Positions 7,596 to 16,449 of a stretch of DNA of 64,000 nucleotides are shown here, piece after piece. Position 1 is the first letter of the stretch. The number at the start of each line of letters is the position of its first letter. Below the pieces are notes generated by a model that saw only the letters and a program-made list of their open reading frames with translations, had not been told where the DNA came from and ran no database searches. The stretch is from assembly GCF_014172375.1 (NCBI RefSeq), contig NZ_WNXD01000002.1:496001-560000 (forward strand), given 5' to 3'. A program made the translations under genes and the position numbers. This stretch comes from Pedobacter planticolens. GTDB taxonomy: Bacteria > Bacteroidota > Bacteroidia > Sphingobacteriales > Sphingobacteriaceae.

Positions 7596-8126
7596 ATGGC
7601 AACTACTAAATGGACATTAGATCCAACTCACAGCGAATTACAATTTAAAGTAAAGCATTTAATGATTACCACAGTTACAGGTAATTTAAAATCTTTCTCT
7701 GCAGAATTAACTTCAAACGATGATGATTTTACAAATGCTGAGATTTCATTTAAAGGTGATATTAATTCTATCGATACAGGAAATACAGATCGTGATAATC
7801 ACTTAAAAAGTGCTGATTTCTTTGATGCTGAAAAATTTGCAAGCATCGAATTTAAATCTACATCAGTAGAAAAAGATGGTGATGACTACACTATAAAAGG
7901 TGATTTAACAGTTAAAGACGTAACAAAATCGGTTAAATTAACTGCAGAATTTGGCGGTATTGCAACTGATCCTTGGGGAAATACAAAAGCAGGTTTCACA
8001 TTGAGTGGAAAAATTAATCGTACTGATTTTGGCTTAACTTGGAATGCTGCTTTAGAAACTGGTGGGGTAATGGTAAGTGAAGAAGTAAGAATTTTAGGAG
8101 AATTACAGTTTGTAAAACAAGCTTAA
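7596..8126 (+). CDS. YceI family lipid-binding-like protein
   Basis: This 176-residue protein begins WTLDPTHSELQFKVKHLMITTVTG, the YceI N-terminal signature, and ends with the expected KAGFTLSGKINRTDFGLTWN segment. YceI proteins form a lipocalin-like barrel that binds polyisoprenoids or other amphiphiles. There is no signal peptide, so this member is probably cytoplasmic, unlike periplasmic E. coli YceI. The pirin gene follows after 30 nt and is likely in the same transcript; YceI and pirin genes often sit together near redox or stress regulators. Confidence 0.93.
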   Translation: MATTKWTLDPTHSELQFKVKHLMITTVTGNLKSFSAELTSNDDDFTNAEISFKGDINSIDTGNTDRDNHLKSADFFDAEKFASIEFKSTSVEKDGDDYTIKGDLTVKDVTKSVKLTAEFGGIATDPWGNTKAGFTLSGKINRTDFGLTWNAALETGGVMVSEEVRILGELQFVKQA

Positions 8127-8156
8127 TTCTCGAATAAGAATAAAGAGGAGAATACA

Positions 8157-9032
8157 ATGGAAACAAATGTAAAAAAAGTTTCAGCAATTTTAAATCCGCC
8201 TGCACCACACATGGTTGGCGATGGTTTTAGGGTACACAATTTCTTTCCTAGCGGATATAAATTGAACATGAGCCCGTTTTTCATGCTCGATTATAATGCG
8301 AAGATTGAATTTTCTGCTCGAAATGAACCTCGTGGAGTTGGCGTTCACCCACATCGTGGATTTGAAACCGTAACTATTGCTTATCATGGGGCAGTTGCAC
8401 ACCATGATAGTGCAGGTAATAGTGGCATTATTTATCCAGGTGATGTACAATGGATGACCGCAGCAAGTGGTATTTTGCACAAAGAATATCATGAAGAAAA
8501 TTTTAGCAAAAAAGGTGGGCCATTTCAAATGGTTCAACTTTGGGTAAATCTTCCTGCTAAGGATAAAATGAGCCCACCTAAATATCAAGGTGTTAAACAC
8601 AGCGAAGTACAAAAATTTACTCTGTCAGATAATGCAGGTGTAATTGAAGTAATTGCTGGAGATTATAAAGGAACAAAAGGAAGTGTTTCTACTTTTAGCC
8701 CGATAGAAGTGTACAACGTTCGCTTAACTAAAGGTGGAAAAACCAGTTTTAATTTCCCATCAAATTTTAATACAGGATTTGTAATTATTGAGGGAAATAT
8801 AAAAGTTAATGGTTCAGAAAATACGAAAACAGATCAAATGGTTCACTTCAAAAATGAAGGTGAAGCTATTGAAATCGAAGCATTAGAAAATAGTGTAATT
8901 CTAGTTTTAAGTGGTGAACCAATTAATGAGCCAATTGCATCTTATGGTCCATTTTTAATGAATAAACCTGAAGAAATACAACAAGCAATAGCTGATTATA
9001 ACGAAGGTAAATTTGGTTATTTAGAAGAATAA
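8157..9032 (+). CDS. Pirin family protein (bicupin)
   Basis: This 291-residue protein has the pirin N-terminal cupin. PFFMLDYNAK is followed by HPHRGFETVTI, which supplies the metal-binding histidines, and AVAHHDSAGNSG. A C-terminal cupin follows (EVYNVRLTKGGKTSFN onward). Pirins bind Fe or another metal; some have quercetinase activity and others act as redox-sensitive regulators. Length is normal. It is the last gene before a strong terminator at 9053 and is probably co-transcribed with the YceI gene. Confidence 0.93.
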   Translation: METNVKKVSAILNPPAPHMVGDGFRVHNFFPSGYKLNMSPFFMLDYNAKIEFSARNEPRGVGVHPHRGFETVTIAYHGAVAHHDSAGNSGIIYPGDVQWMTAASGILHKEYHEENFSKKGGPFQMVQLWVNLPAKDKMSPPKYQGVKHSEVQKFTLSDNAGVIEVIAGDYKGTKGSVSTFSPIEVYNVRLTKGGKTSFNFPSNFNTGFVIIEGNIKVNGSENTKTDQMVHFKNEGEAIEIEALENSVILVLSGEPINEPIASYGPFLMNKPEEIQQAIADYNEGKFGYLEE

Positions 9033-9052
9033 ACAAAACTTATCTAAGTTGC

Positions 9053-9094
9053 AAAAAACCTCCAACATACAATAAATGTGTTGGAGGTTTTTTT
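9053..9094 (+). terminator. Intrinsic terminator after the pirin gene
   Basis: The arms CCTCCAACA (9059-9067) and TGTTGGAGG (9079-9087) form a perfect 9-bp stem with an 11-nt loop. A-run upstream and a T-run downstream allow function on either strand. It ends the YceI-pirin transcript. Confidence 0.9.
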
Positions 9095-9147
9095 GTTCGC
9101 AAACGCTAGGCTAGTTAAGTATTCATTCAATCTTCATTTTAGCATTA

Positions 9148-9155
9148 TACTTTTG
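9148..9155 (+). promoter_or_regulatory. -7 box for the GH18-deacetylase-GT2 gene
   Basis: TACTTTTG fully matches TAnnTTTG and lies 24 nt before the ATG at 9180. The -33 element is not obvious. Confidence 0.5.
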
Positions 9156-9179
9156 TTACCTAATAAACGCAATTAGATA

Positions 9180-12100
9180 ATGCAGGGTAAACAAATTTTT
9201 CAAACCGCGACAAAAGGTCGTTGGATCGCTTTTAAATGGATATTTAGATCATTAATTATCATTTTTACTGTTGCCGCAATTTGTGTAGGCTATACTTTAT
9301 TATCTGTACAATATCCTGTTTTACCAAGCATAACTTCTACCGCTCCTTTAACTAATAAGCAAATTAAAGTACTTAAACGTTCGCAACCTTATCGGGATTT
9401 TAAAGTATTTAAAGCCAACTTAGTTAAAATTAATCACGATAAAGAGCTACATCATTTAGCGCATCCAGATAATAAAAAAAGAATTAATGCAGCCTTTTAT
9501 GTAAACTGGGTTAATGGCGAATATTTTAACAATTTAAAAGAACATATTGGGCAATTAGATATGGTAATTACCGAATCATTTTTTTTAAACGAAGATGGTA
9601 TAGGTTTAACAGACAAAGTAGATGAAGATGCCATAAAATTGGTTAAAGCACATCACAAAACTGCAATTGCAGTAGTATCAAATTATAGTGCTAAACAAAA
9701 AGGCTGGAATAGCAAAGCCGTTCATTACTTATTACAAAATAAGCAAGCACAAAATGAGTTTATTACTTTGTTAATTTCAAATCTTAAACACTATGGTTTT
9801 GATGGCGTAAACATAGATTTTGAAGAACTTAAAGAAACTACCGACGAACCACTTATTGCATTTGAACAAAATCTATATACGCAATTACATGCCCAAAACT
9901 TATTAGTTACTCAAGATATTTCGCCAGATAATAACGATTACGACCCTAACGTATTACAAAAATACAATGATTATATTTTTGTAATGGCTTACGATCAGCA
10001 TAGCGAATTGAGCAATCCTGGCGAAATATCAAACCAAGAATGGGTAGAGGAACAATTGGATCATATTTGTGCAAAAATGCCAGCAAACAAAGTAATATTA
10101 GCCTTGGCTTGTTATGGTTATGATTGGCCTCAGGGTAGTGTGGGCACCCCAACCACGTATTCAAATGCACTTTCGGTCGCATCAACTTATAATAGTAAAA
10201 TCACCTACAACACCACATCAGCAAATTTAAATTACAGCTATACCGATGAAAATTTGATTAATCATCGTGTTTTTTTTACCGATGCTATAACCAATTACAA
10301 CCTTATTCGCAAAGCGGATGATTGGGATATTGCGGGTATCGCCCTATGGCGTTTAGGCTCAGAAGACCCTCGTTTATGGACCTTTATTTCTAAAGATTTA
10401 AGTTTAGAAGCTCTTAAAAAAACCGGCATCGAAACCAAAAAACTACGATACATTGGCTTAAATAATAAGATAGATTATATTGGCTCTGGCGAGATTTTAG
10501 ATTTAATATCAACTCCAAAACCAGGTTTAGCTAACATCACTCTCGATTCGTTAGATTACACGATTCAAAATCAAGAAATTACCGAACTACCCAAAAAATA
10601 TGTAATAAGAAGATATGGCGAAGCCGACAAAAAGATAGTGCTATCTTTTGATGATGGACCCGACCCAACTTATACGCCAAAAATATTAAGTATCCTTAAA
10701 AAAGAAAAAGTACCTGCTAGTTTTTTTGTAGTAGGCATTATGGCCGAGCAAAATATGAACTTGTTACGACAAGAATATACTGATGGATATGAGATTGGCA
10801 ACCACACATTTTTTCATCCAGATATGGCAAAAATTGGTGCAAAACGTGTAAAATTTGAATTGAATGCAACCCGCAGATTAATAGAGTGTGTAACTGGACA
10901 TAGTACCATTTTATTTAGAGCGCCATTTAATGCCGATGCCGAGCCACAAACCATTGAAGAGGTTTTGCCAGTTGCACAAAGCAGAGCCGAAAACTACATT
11001 AACATTGGCGAAGATATTGACCCACAAGATTGGCAACCGGGCAGAACTCCAGATCAAATTTTCAACTCAGTAATTGCGCAAAAAGATCAAGGAAATATTA
11101 TTTTATTACACGATGCTGGCGGAAACCGAGAAGCTACTATAGCTGCTTTACCCCGAATTATTAAGTATTTTAAAGATAATGGTTACAAATTCACCACAAT
11201 TGGCAATTTAATAAGCAAAACAAAAAATGAGCTAATGCCTGCCTTAAAATCAGATGCAGATAGTGGCTTTACAGGTTCAGGCGATTATATTTTCCTTTCA
11301 ATTTTATCCTACGGGAGTTTAATTTTATACTTCGTGTTTTCTATTGCTATTATTTTGGCGTTAATACGCTGTATTTCTATTGTAGTTTTAGCAATAAAAC
11401 AAAAGAAAAAAACTGCCAAAGAAGCACACTTACTTATTCAATACCCAACAGAAATGGTAAGCGTAATTATACCCGCATATAATGAAGAAGTTACCATTAT
11501 ACAAACACTAAATAGCCTCTTAAAAACTACTTATACACATCTAGAATTCATTTTTGTAGATGATGGTTCTACTGATAAAACCTTTGAATTGGTAAAAGCC
11601 AACTTTTCCAATAACCCTAAAATAAAAATATTTAGTAAAGTAAATGGTGGCAAAGCATCGGCCTTAAATTATGGTATTGCACAAGCAACTGGCAAATATT
11701 TAGTTTGTATAGATGCCGATACCCAGCTTAAACACAATGCCATAACCGAACTTATACGTCATTTTTATACTGATGATATTGGTGCTGTAGCAGGCACTGT
11801 TAAAGTAGGTAACGCCAATAATATTATCACCAAATGGCAATCTATTGAGTATATAACTGCTCAAAATATGGATAGAAGAGCATTTGGACTACTTAATACC
11901 ATAACCGTAGTCCCTGGTGCAATTGGTGCTTTTAGAAAAAGTGTAGTTTTAGAAATTGGCGGTTTTACTACTGATACCCTTGCCGAAGATTGCGATTTAA
12001 CCATGCGCATATTAAAAGCAGGTTATGTAGTTAAAAATGCCGAAAACGCAATTGCCTATACCGAAGCACCCGAAACAGTAAGCACTTTATTTAAACAACG

Positions 12101-12599
12101 TTTCCGTTGGAGTTTTGGCGTAATGCAAAGTTTTTGGAAAAATAGAAAAACATTATTCAACAAAAAATATGGTTATTTTGGTATGGTGGGGATGCCCAAT
12201 ATTTTAATTTTTCAAATTATTTTACCCGTATTTTCGCCTTTGGCAGATTTGTTTATGATATTCTCTTTAATTGGCGGCTTGTGTTCACTAGGATCAGTAG
12301 GTGAGTTAAATTTAGAAGGCATAAAAAGTATTGTAAGCCTTAGCAATGGCTTTGGACAAGTATTATTATACTATTGCATTTTCATTATAGTCGATTTATT
12401 TTTTGCCGCAATTGCCTTTAAAATGGAAAAAGAAAAGCTAAAAAACCTATTATACATTATTCCACAACGGTTTTTTTGGCGTCAATTAATGTATTTAGTT
12501 CTATTTAAATCTATAAGAAAAGCCATAAAAGGCGAACTAGAAAACTGGGGAACACTTAAACGCACTGGTAACGTAAAAGAGCAATTAGAGGTTAGTTAG
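9180..12599 (+). CDS. GH18 + polysaccharide deacetylase + GT2 fusion, membrane exopolysaccharide enzyme
   Basis: This 1139-residue multidomain protein has an N-terminal membrane helix (about residues 20-42), then a GH18 chitinase-like domain with FDGVNIDFEE near residue 210 (catalytic Glu kept, one Asp of DxDxE replaced by Asn). A NodB deacetylase domain follows, with SFDDGPDP near 490, GNHTFFH near 540 and ILLHDAGG. After a membrane segment at about 700-740 comes a GT2 synthase domain with VSVIIPAYNEE near 760, DADTQ, EDCDLT near 935 and QRFRWSFG near 973, then several C-terminal helices. Together it resembles PgaB plus PgaC in one chain, suggesting synthesis and processing of a poly-N-acetylglucosamine-like polymer. 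No pgaA or pgaD homologue is adjacent. Confidence 0.9.
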   Translation: MQGKQIFQTATKGRWIAFKWIFRSLIIIFTVAAICVGYTLLSVQYPVLPSITSTAPLTNKQIKVLKRSQPYRDFKVFKANLVKINHDKELHHLAHPDNKKRINAAFYVNWVNGEYFNNLKEHIGQLDMVITESFFLNEDGIGLTDKVDEDAIKLVKAHHKTAIAVVSNYSAKQKGWNSKAVHYLLQNKQAQNEFITLLISNLKHYGFDGVNIDFEELKETTDEPLIAFEQNLYTQLHAQNLLVTQDISPDNNDYDPNVLQKYNDYIFVMAYDQHSELSNPGEISNQEWVEEQLDHICAKMPANKVILALACYGYDWPQGSVGTPTTYSNALSVASTYNSKITYNTTSANLNYSYTDENLINHRVFFTDAITNYNLIRKADDWDIAGIALWRLGSEDPRLWTFISKDLSLEALKKTGIETKKLRYIGLNNKIDYIGSGEILDLISTPKPGLANITLDSLDYTIQNQEITELPKKYVIRRYGEADKKIVLSFDDGPDPTYTPKILSILKKEKVPASFFVVGIMAEQNMNLLRQEYTDGYEIGNHTFFHPDMAKIGAKRVKFELNATRRLIECVTGHSTILFRAPFNADAEPQTIEEVLPVAQSRAENYINIGEDIDPQDWQPGRTPDQIFNSVIAQKDQGNIILLHDAGGNREATIAALPRIIKYFKDNGYKFTTIGNLISKTKNELMPALKSDADSGFTGSGDYIFLSILSYGSLILYFVFSIAIILALIRCISIVVLAIKQKKKTAKEAHLLIQYPTEMVSVIIPAYNEEVTIIQTLNSLLKTTYTHLEFIFVDDGSTDKTFELVKANFSNNPKIKIFSKVNGGKASALNYGIAQATGKYLVCIDADTQLKHNAITELIRHFYTDDIGAVAGTVKVGNANNIITKWQSIEYITAQNMDRRAFGLLNTITVVPGAIGAFRKSVVLEIGGFTTDTLAEDCDLTMRILKAGYVVKNAENAIAYTEAPETVSTLFKQRFRWSFGVMQSFWKNRKTLFNKKYGYFGMVGMPNILIFQIILPVFSPLADLFMIFSLIGGLCSLGSVGELNLEGIKSIVSLSNGFGQVLLYYCIFIIVDLFFAAIAFKMEKEKLKNLLYIIPQRFFWRQLMYLVLFKSIRKAIKGELENWGTLKRTGNVKEQLEVS

Positions 12600-12644
12600 A
12601 AAATTATTTGAAAAGCAAAAGCAGTAATTCTTTTGCTCCGAAAG

Positions 12645-12760
12645 CCCCGCTATGCACTTCTCCCGATGAAAAATCGGGATTCCTTGCTATCGGGTTTAAT
12701 TAATAACATTAGTAGTTCTTGGCAGCAACGCAACCATCTTTACGAAGAACGAAGCAATCT
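12645..12760. repeat. Dispersed-repeat fragments between the fusion gene and ispF
   Basis: The spacer contains a 7-bp hairpin TCCCGAT/ATCGGGA (12661-12679) followed by another CTATCGGG copy. It also holds CGAAGAACGAAGCAATCT (12743-12760), resembling one arm of the palindrome at 26593-26670. These look like decayed copies of genome-wide intergenic repeats; the hairpin may also terminate the fusion-gene transcript. Confidence 0.5.
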
Positions 12761-12803
12761 CTTTTTTTGATGATTTTAAGAAAAATAGGATTTAAAAAGT
12801 GTT

Positions 12804-13283
12804 CTATACCTTTTCTATCAAACAAACTGCATAAGCAACTACGCCTTCTTCCCGACCGATAAAGCCCATTTGTTCGTTTGTAGTTGCTTTAATAGAAATA
12901 TCATCAATAGATATTCCTATTGCTTTGGCGATATTTTCTTGCATTTGCGGAATGTGAGGATTTATTTTAGGAGCTTCAAGACATAACATCGCATCTATGT
13001 TCCCAATTTCATATCCCTTTTCAGTCAATAATTTTACCGTTTCTTGAAGTAAAATCACACTACTTATTCCTTTCCATTGTGGGTCTGTATTTTTAAAATG
13101 AAATCCGATATCTCTTAAATTGGCAGCACCTAAAAGTGCGTCGCAAATAGCATGTAATAAAACATCAGCATCAGAATGACCAAAAGCACCTTTATGATGT
13201 TCTAAATTTACTCCGCCAACTATAAATGGATGGTTATCTTTTAATTGATGTACATCGAACCCGAACCCTACTTTAATCTTCAT
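12804..13283 (-). CDS. ispF: 2-C-methyl-D-erythritol 2,4-cyclodiphosphate synthase
   Basis: This 159-residue protein is the normal length for IspF. It has the metal-binding GFDVHQL motif (Asp 10, His 12), the GHSDADVLLHAICDALLGA block supplying the third His, and the C-terminal TTNEQMGFIGREEGV signature. The enzyme forms the cyclic diphosphate in the MEP isoprenoid pathway as a cytosolic trimer. Its ATG overlaps the porV stop codon by one base (TAATG), so translation is probably coupled to porV, with which it has no obvious functional link. Confidence 0.97.
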   Translation of the reverse strand: MKIKVGFGFDVHQLKDNHPFIVGGVNLEHHKGAFGHSDADVLLHAICDALLGAANLRDIGFHFKNTDPQWKGISSVILLQETVKLLTEKGYEIGNIDAMLCLEAPKINPHIPQMQENIAKAIGISIDDISIKATTNEQMGFIGREEGVVAYAVCLIEKV

Positions 13284-14464
13284 TATTTGGTATCCCCGAA
13301 ATTAAATAACAAGCTAAATCGTAATGTATTAGCCAATGGACTTTTTTGTGGATCAGCTAATAAATAAGAAAAATCTATGTTGAAAATATTATACTTTAAG
13401 CCAGCACCTACTGTGAAATAACGTCGATCTCCTTTTTCTGGAGCTTCATAAAAATATCCTGCTCTTAATGCAAATTGTTGATTATACCAATATTCTACGC
13501 CAGTTGCAATGCTAACTTCTTTTAATTCCTCACTAAATCCACCTGGCGCATCACTAAATGAACCAAAAATCCCGGCAGGCACAGAACGATCTGGATCTTT
13601 TCCTGAAATTATAGTTCCATTAGAATCTCGTATTGGTTGAGTTGGAACCATCAATTTATTAAAATCCAATGCAAATGTAAACTGATTATAATCATCAATA
13701 ATAAAAGTAGTTGCACCACCGATTTTCATATTTGTTGGCAGAAAATATTTATCGCCACCATCCGCATAGCTTATTTTTGTGCCAATATTAGAAAAATTAG
13801 CGCCTGCAGAAATGATAGCATCTTTACCAAATACTACAGTTTGTTTTTTATAAAATGCAGATACATCTACGGCAAATGCAGTGCCCGCTTTGGTTTGTTG
13901 TCCAGCAGAAAACTGACCAGATGTTAAGTTAGAATAAATAAATCGGCCTGTAGTTGCTAAAGAAAATTCATCGCCAAATCTACGTGAGTAAGTCGCATCA
14001 AAAGAAAATTCATTTGGACTATAAATCCCCAAATCTTGTTGATTTGCATCCGTCAGTTGTATTTGTCCTAATGAAAAATAACGTAACGCCCCACCTATTG
14101 TACTTCTATCGTTTACTTTGTAAAAACCACTGATATAAGCCAAATTAATATCAGGCACTAAATTTTTTAACCAAGGACTATATGACGCTGAAAAACCATA
14201 AGGTTTATCTAAAAAAGCCAGTTTCGCCGGATTAATACTCATCGCATTCGCATCTGGTTGCGTTGCCACACCTGCTTCGCCCATACTTCCTGTTCTCGCA
14301 TCTGGCGTAATTAACAAAAACGGAACTGCTGTATTGATGTTGTTAGATTGACTACCATTTGTTTGAGTACCCGGTTGTACAACCTGTGCAAATAGCTCAC
14401 TACTACAAAACATCGCTAAAGAAAACATGCCTAAGGCTGCTGTGCTAAAGTACTTCAGATTCAT
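13283..14464 (-). CDS. porV: Type IX secretion outer-membrane protein PorV (LptO)
   Basis: The 393-residue protein has a signal peptide ending near LFAQ (residue 26) and then the PorV-typical FLLITPDARTGSMGEAGVAT and NPAKLAFLD motifs. Repeated amphipathic strands lead to a C-terminus ending SLLFNFGDTK, as expected of a FadL-like outer-membrane barrel. PorV shuttles T9SS cargo to the PorU sortase. In Flavobacterium porU lies next to porV and gldJ; here porV is instead divergent from a gldJ-like gene, with no porU in between. The downstream gene ispF overlaps it. Confidence 0.92.
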   Translation of the reverse strand: MNLKYFSTAALGMFSLAMFCSSELFAQVVQPGTQTNGSQSNNINTAVPFLLITPDARTGSMGEAGVATQPDANAMSINPAKLAFLDKPYGFSASYSPWLKNLVPDINLAYISGFYKVNDRSTIGGALRYFSLGQIQLTDANQQDLGIYSPNEFSFDATYSRRFGDEFSLATTGRFIYSNLTSGQFSAGQQTKAGTAFAVDVSAFYKKQTVVFGKDAIISAGANFSNIGTKISYADGGDKYFLPTNMKIGGATTFIIDDYNQFTFALDFNKLMVPTQPIRDSNGTIISGKDPDRSVPAGIFGSFSDAPGGFSEELKEVSIATGVEYWYNQQFALRAGYFYEAPEKGDRRYFTVGAGLKYNIFNIDFSYLLADPQKSPLANTLRFSLLFNFGDTK

Positions 14465-14816
14465 TTAGTTAAATATAGACATATAACAGGTATGCAAGTT
14501 AACATAGTGTTTACTAATTTCAAAGTAATAACGCCTTTCATTTCTACTGATTTCTTGCTAAATCATACAACGTATATTAGGCATAAAATGTATACTAATA
14601 GCGAATGTATTAGTAAAAGATACTTTTGAAATAAAGAAAAAGGAAACTATACTAAATTAGGAGTGATTACGTTTCAAACTACTATTTGTTCTTTTATTAG
14701 CCATAAAAACATACTCATTCTGCTAATAAATTTACGTTCAAATTAAATAATATTTTTTTGGTAGATAGCTCATTTTTTATGTAATTTTATCAGTCAAGTG
14801 TTACAAAAGCACAATT
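14465..14816. other. Divergent intergenic region between porV and gldJ
   Basis: These 352 bases hold no credible ORF. The region is A/T-rich. On the plus strand it contains TACTTTTG at 14621-14628 and a better-placed promoter at 14757-14789. On the minus strand a near-match -7 box TTACTTTG lies about 65 nt upstream of porV. No repeat or RNA structure was recognised. Confidence 0.6.
14757..14789 (+). promoter_or_regulatory. Candidate gldJ promoter
   Basis: TTTG at 14757-14760, a 21-nt spacer, then TAATTTTA at 14782-14789 (7 of 8 to TAnnTTTG), ending 27 nt before the ATG at 14817. Spacing and position suit a Bacteroidota promoter. Confidence 0.5.
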
Positions 14817-16400
14817 ATGAAAAAAACATATTTACATTTATTTATATTCTTAGTCAGTATTACAGTTTTTACTTCTTGTAATAAGAACGCAAAGACAGGT
14901 GTTTCGAGTAAAACTGGCTATGCCTACAACAAAAAGGAGAATGGTGGTTTTGAGGTTGCTAGCAAATATAAACGAGGTCCGGCTGGAACTGGTTTAGTCG
15001 AGATAGAAGGCGGTGTATTTATAATGGGAGGCAGTGCTGTTGATATTCCTGGACAAGATTTAAGTAACTACAATTATAAAAGAGAGCTGAGTGTAAGTTC
15101 TTTCTATATGGATGAAACTGAAGTTTCTAACACCAACTGGTTAGAATATTTAAACTGGATTAAACGCAGTTATCCAACTGATGCACAATATTATTACGAA
15201 GAATTACCCGATACATTAGTTTGGCGCAGACCATTATCTTACAATGAGCCTTATGTAAATAATTACTTAAGGCATCCGGCTTATCAAAATTATCCTGTTG
15301 TAGGTGTTAGTGCATTACAAGCAGAAAGATATTGTGCTTGGAGAACTGACATGGTGAATGAAAAATTATTGAGAGATAAAGGATTTATGACCTCTTTTGC
15401 TACTGTAAACGGTACGGCTACGGGCAGAAATGCTGCAGCTACACCAGCAGCTGCAAGACCAACAACTCCATTTAATACGGAAGTTTATTTGAATGGCCAA
15501 TATGACGACAAAGGCCCAAAAGCAAAACCTGATCTTAATCCTACTGCAACAGCAGGAGCAACCACTACAGGAAGAGGTGCACCTATCGCAACACGAAATG
15601 TGAGATTAGAAGATGGAGTAATTTTACAGCCATTTAGATTACCATCAGAATTAGAATGGGAATATGCCGCATTAGGTTTAATTGGAAATACGCAGTACGA
15701 AAACATTAACGAGAAAAAAATCTATCCATGGAATGGTTTAGGAATTACTTCTGCTAAGAAAAGTACTAGAGGATTAATTCTAGCCAACTTTAAAAGAGCC
15801 AAAGGCGATTACATGGGTGTTGGCGGATCGCTAAATGATAAAGCTGCCTTTACACAGGACGTGAGAAGTTATGAACCAAATGATTTTGGGTTATATAATA
15901 TGGCTGGTAATGTAAACGAATGGACTCGTGATATTTATCGTGCCTCAACTTTTGAACAAGCAGATGCATTAAATGCATTTAGAGGTAACCAATATCAAAA
16001 TAAAGATAGAGATCCAATTACTGGTAAACTTAAACAGGATAAATATGGCAAACCGGAAATGGTAAATGCTAATTCGGGTGTTAAACAAACTTGGGCAGAG
16101 TTACAAGCTGGTAAAGCTGCCGGAAATACAGGCACTACAGCTTATAATCCTGATCAACGTGGCTACCGCGACGAAGAAAGTTCTTTATATGGTGTAACTA
16201 CCTTAGTAAATAATAAATCTAGAGTGTACAAAGGTGGTTCTTGGGATGATCAAGCGCAATGGTTAAATCCTGCAGCTAGACGATATTTACAAGAAGATGA
16301 ATCAACCGCTGATATTGGCTTCCGCTGTGCGATGACCATGTTAGGTTCATCAGAGATTAGATCCGTCGGCAAACCTCAATTTAAAGTTAAGGGCAAATAA
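14817..16400 (+). CDS. gldJ: Gliding motility / T9SS lipoprotein, GldJ-type (FGE-sulfatase fold)
   Basis: The 527-residue lipoprotein has a lipobox in VFTSC, with Cys at about residue 21. It carries a formylglycine-generating-enzyme-like fold: IEGGVFIMGGS near 62, FYMDETEVSNTNWLEYL, LPSELEWEYAA, NDFGLYNMAGNVNEWTRD, SRVYKGGSWDD and DIGFRCAM at the end. Two Ala/Thr/Pro/Gly-rich insertions lie at about 200-260. GldJ and GldK share this fold and are hard to separate by eye; GldJ is preferred from length and linkage to porV, while GldK normally precedes gldLMN, which are absent here. The role is structural in the T9SS/gliding apparatus, not catalytic. Confidence 0.82.
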   Translation: MKKTYLHLFIFLVSITVFTSCNKNAKTGVSSKTGYAYNKKENGGFEVASKYKRGPAGTGLVEIEGGVFIMGGSAVDIPGQDLSNYNYKRELSVSSFYMDETEVSNTNWLEYLNWIKRSYPTDAQYYYEELPDTLVWRRPLSYNEPYVNNYLRHPAYQNYPVVGVSALQAERYCAWRTDMVNEKLLRDKGFMTSFATVNGTATGRNAAATPAAARPTTPFNTEVYLNGQYDDKGPKAKPDLNPTATAGATTTGRGAPIATRNVRLEDGVILQPFRLPSELEWEYAALGLIGNTQYENINEKKIYPWNGLGITSAKKSTRGLILANFKRAKGDYMGVGGSLNDKAAFTQDVRSYEPNDFGLYNMAGNVNEWTRDIYRASTFEQADALNAFRGNQYQNKDRDPITGKLKQDKYGKPEMVNANSGVKQTWAELQAGKAAGNTGTTAYNPDQRGYRDEESSLYGVTTLVNNKSRVYKGGSWDDQAQWLNPAARRYLQEDESTADIGFRCAMTMLGSSEIRSVGKPQFKVKGK

Positions 16401-16406
16401 AGATGT

Positions 16407-16449
16407 AAAAAGAAAAGGGTAAGCAATAATGTTTGCCCTTTTCTTTTTA
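16407..16449. terminator. Bidirectional terminator between gldJ and the biotin carrier gene
   Basis: A long hairpin pairs AAAAGAAAAGGGTAAGC with GTTTGCCCTTTTCTTTT around a short loop (16425-16430). A- and T-runs flank it on both sides, so it serves both convergent genes. It touches the stop codon of the minus-strand gene. Confidence 0.85.

Noticed and set aside
9053..9094. Attachment site or mobile-element end after the pirin gene
   Set aside because: A perfect hairpin with A- and T-runs is explained fully as an intrinsic terminator.
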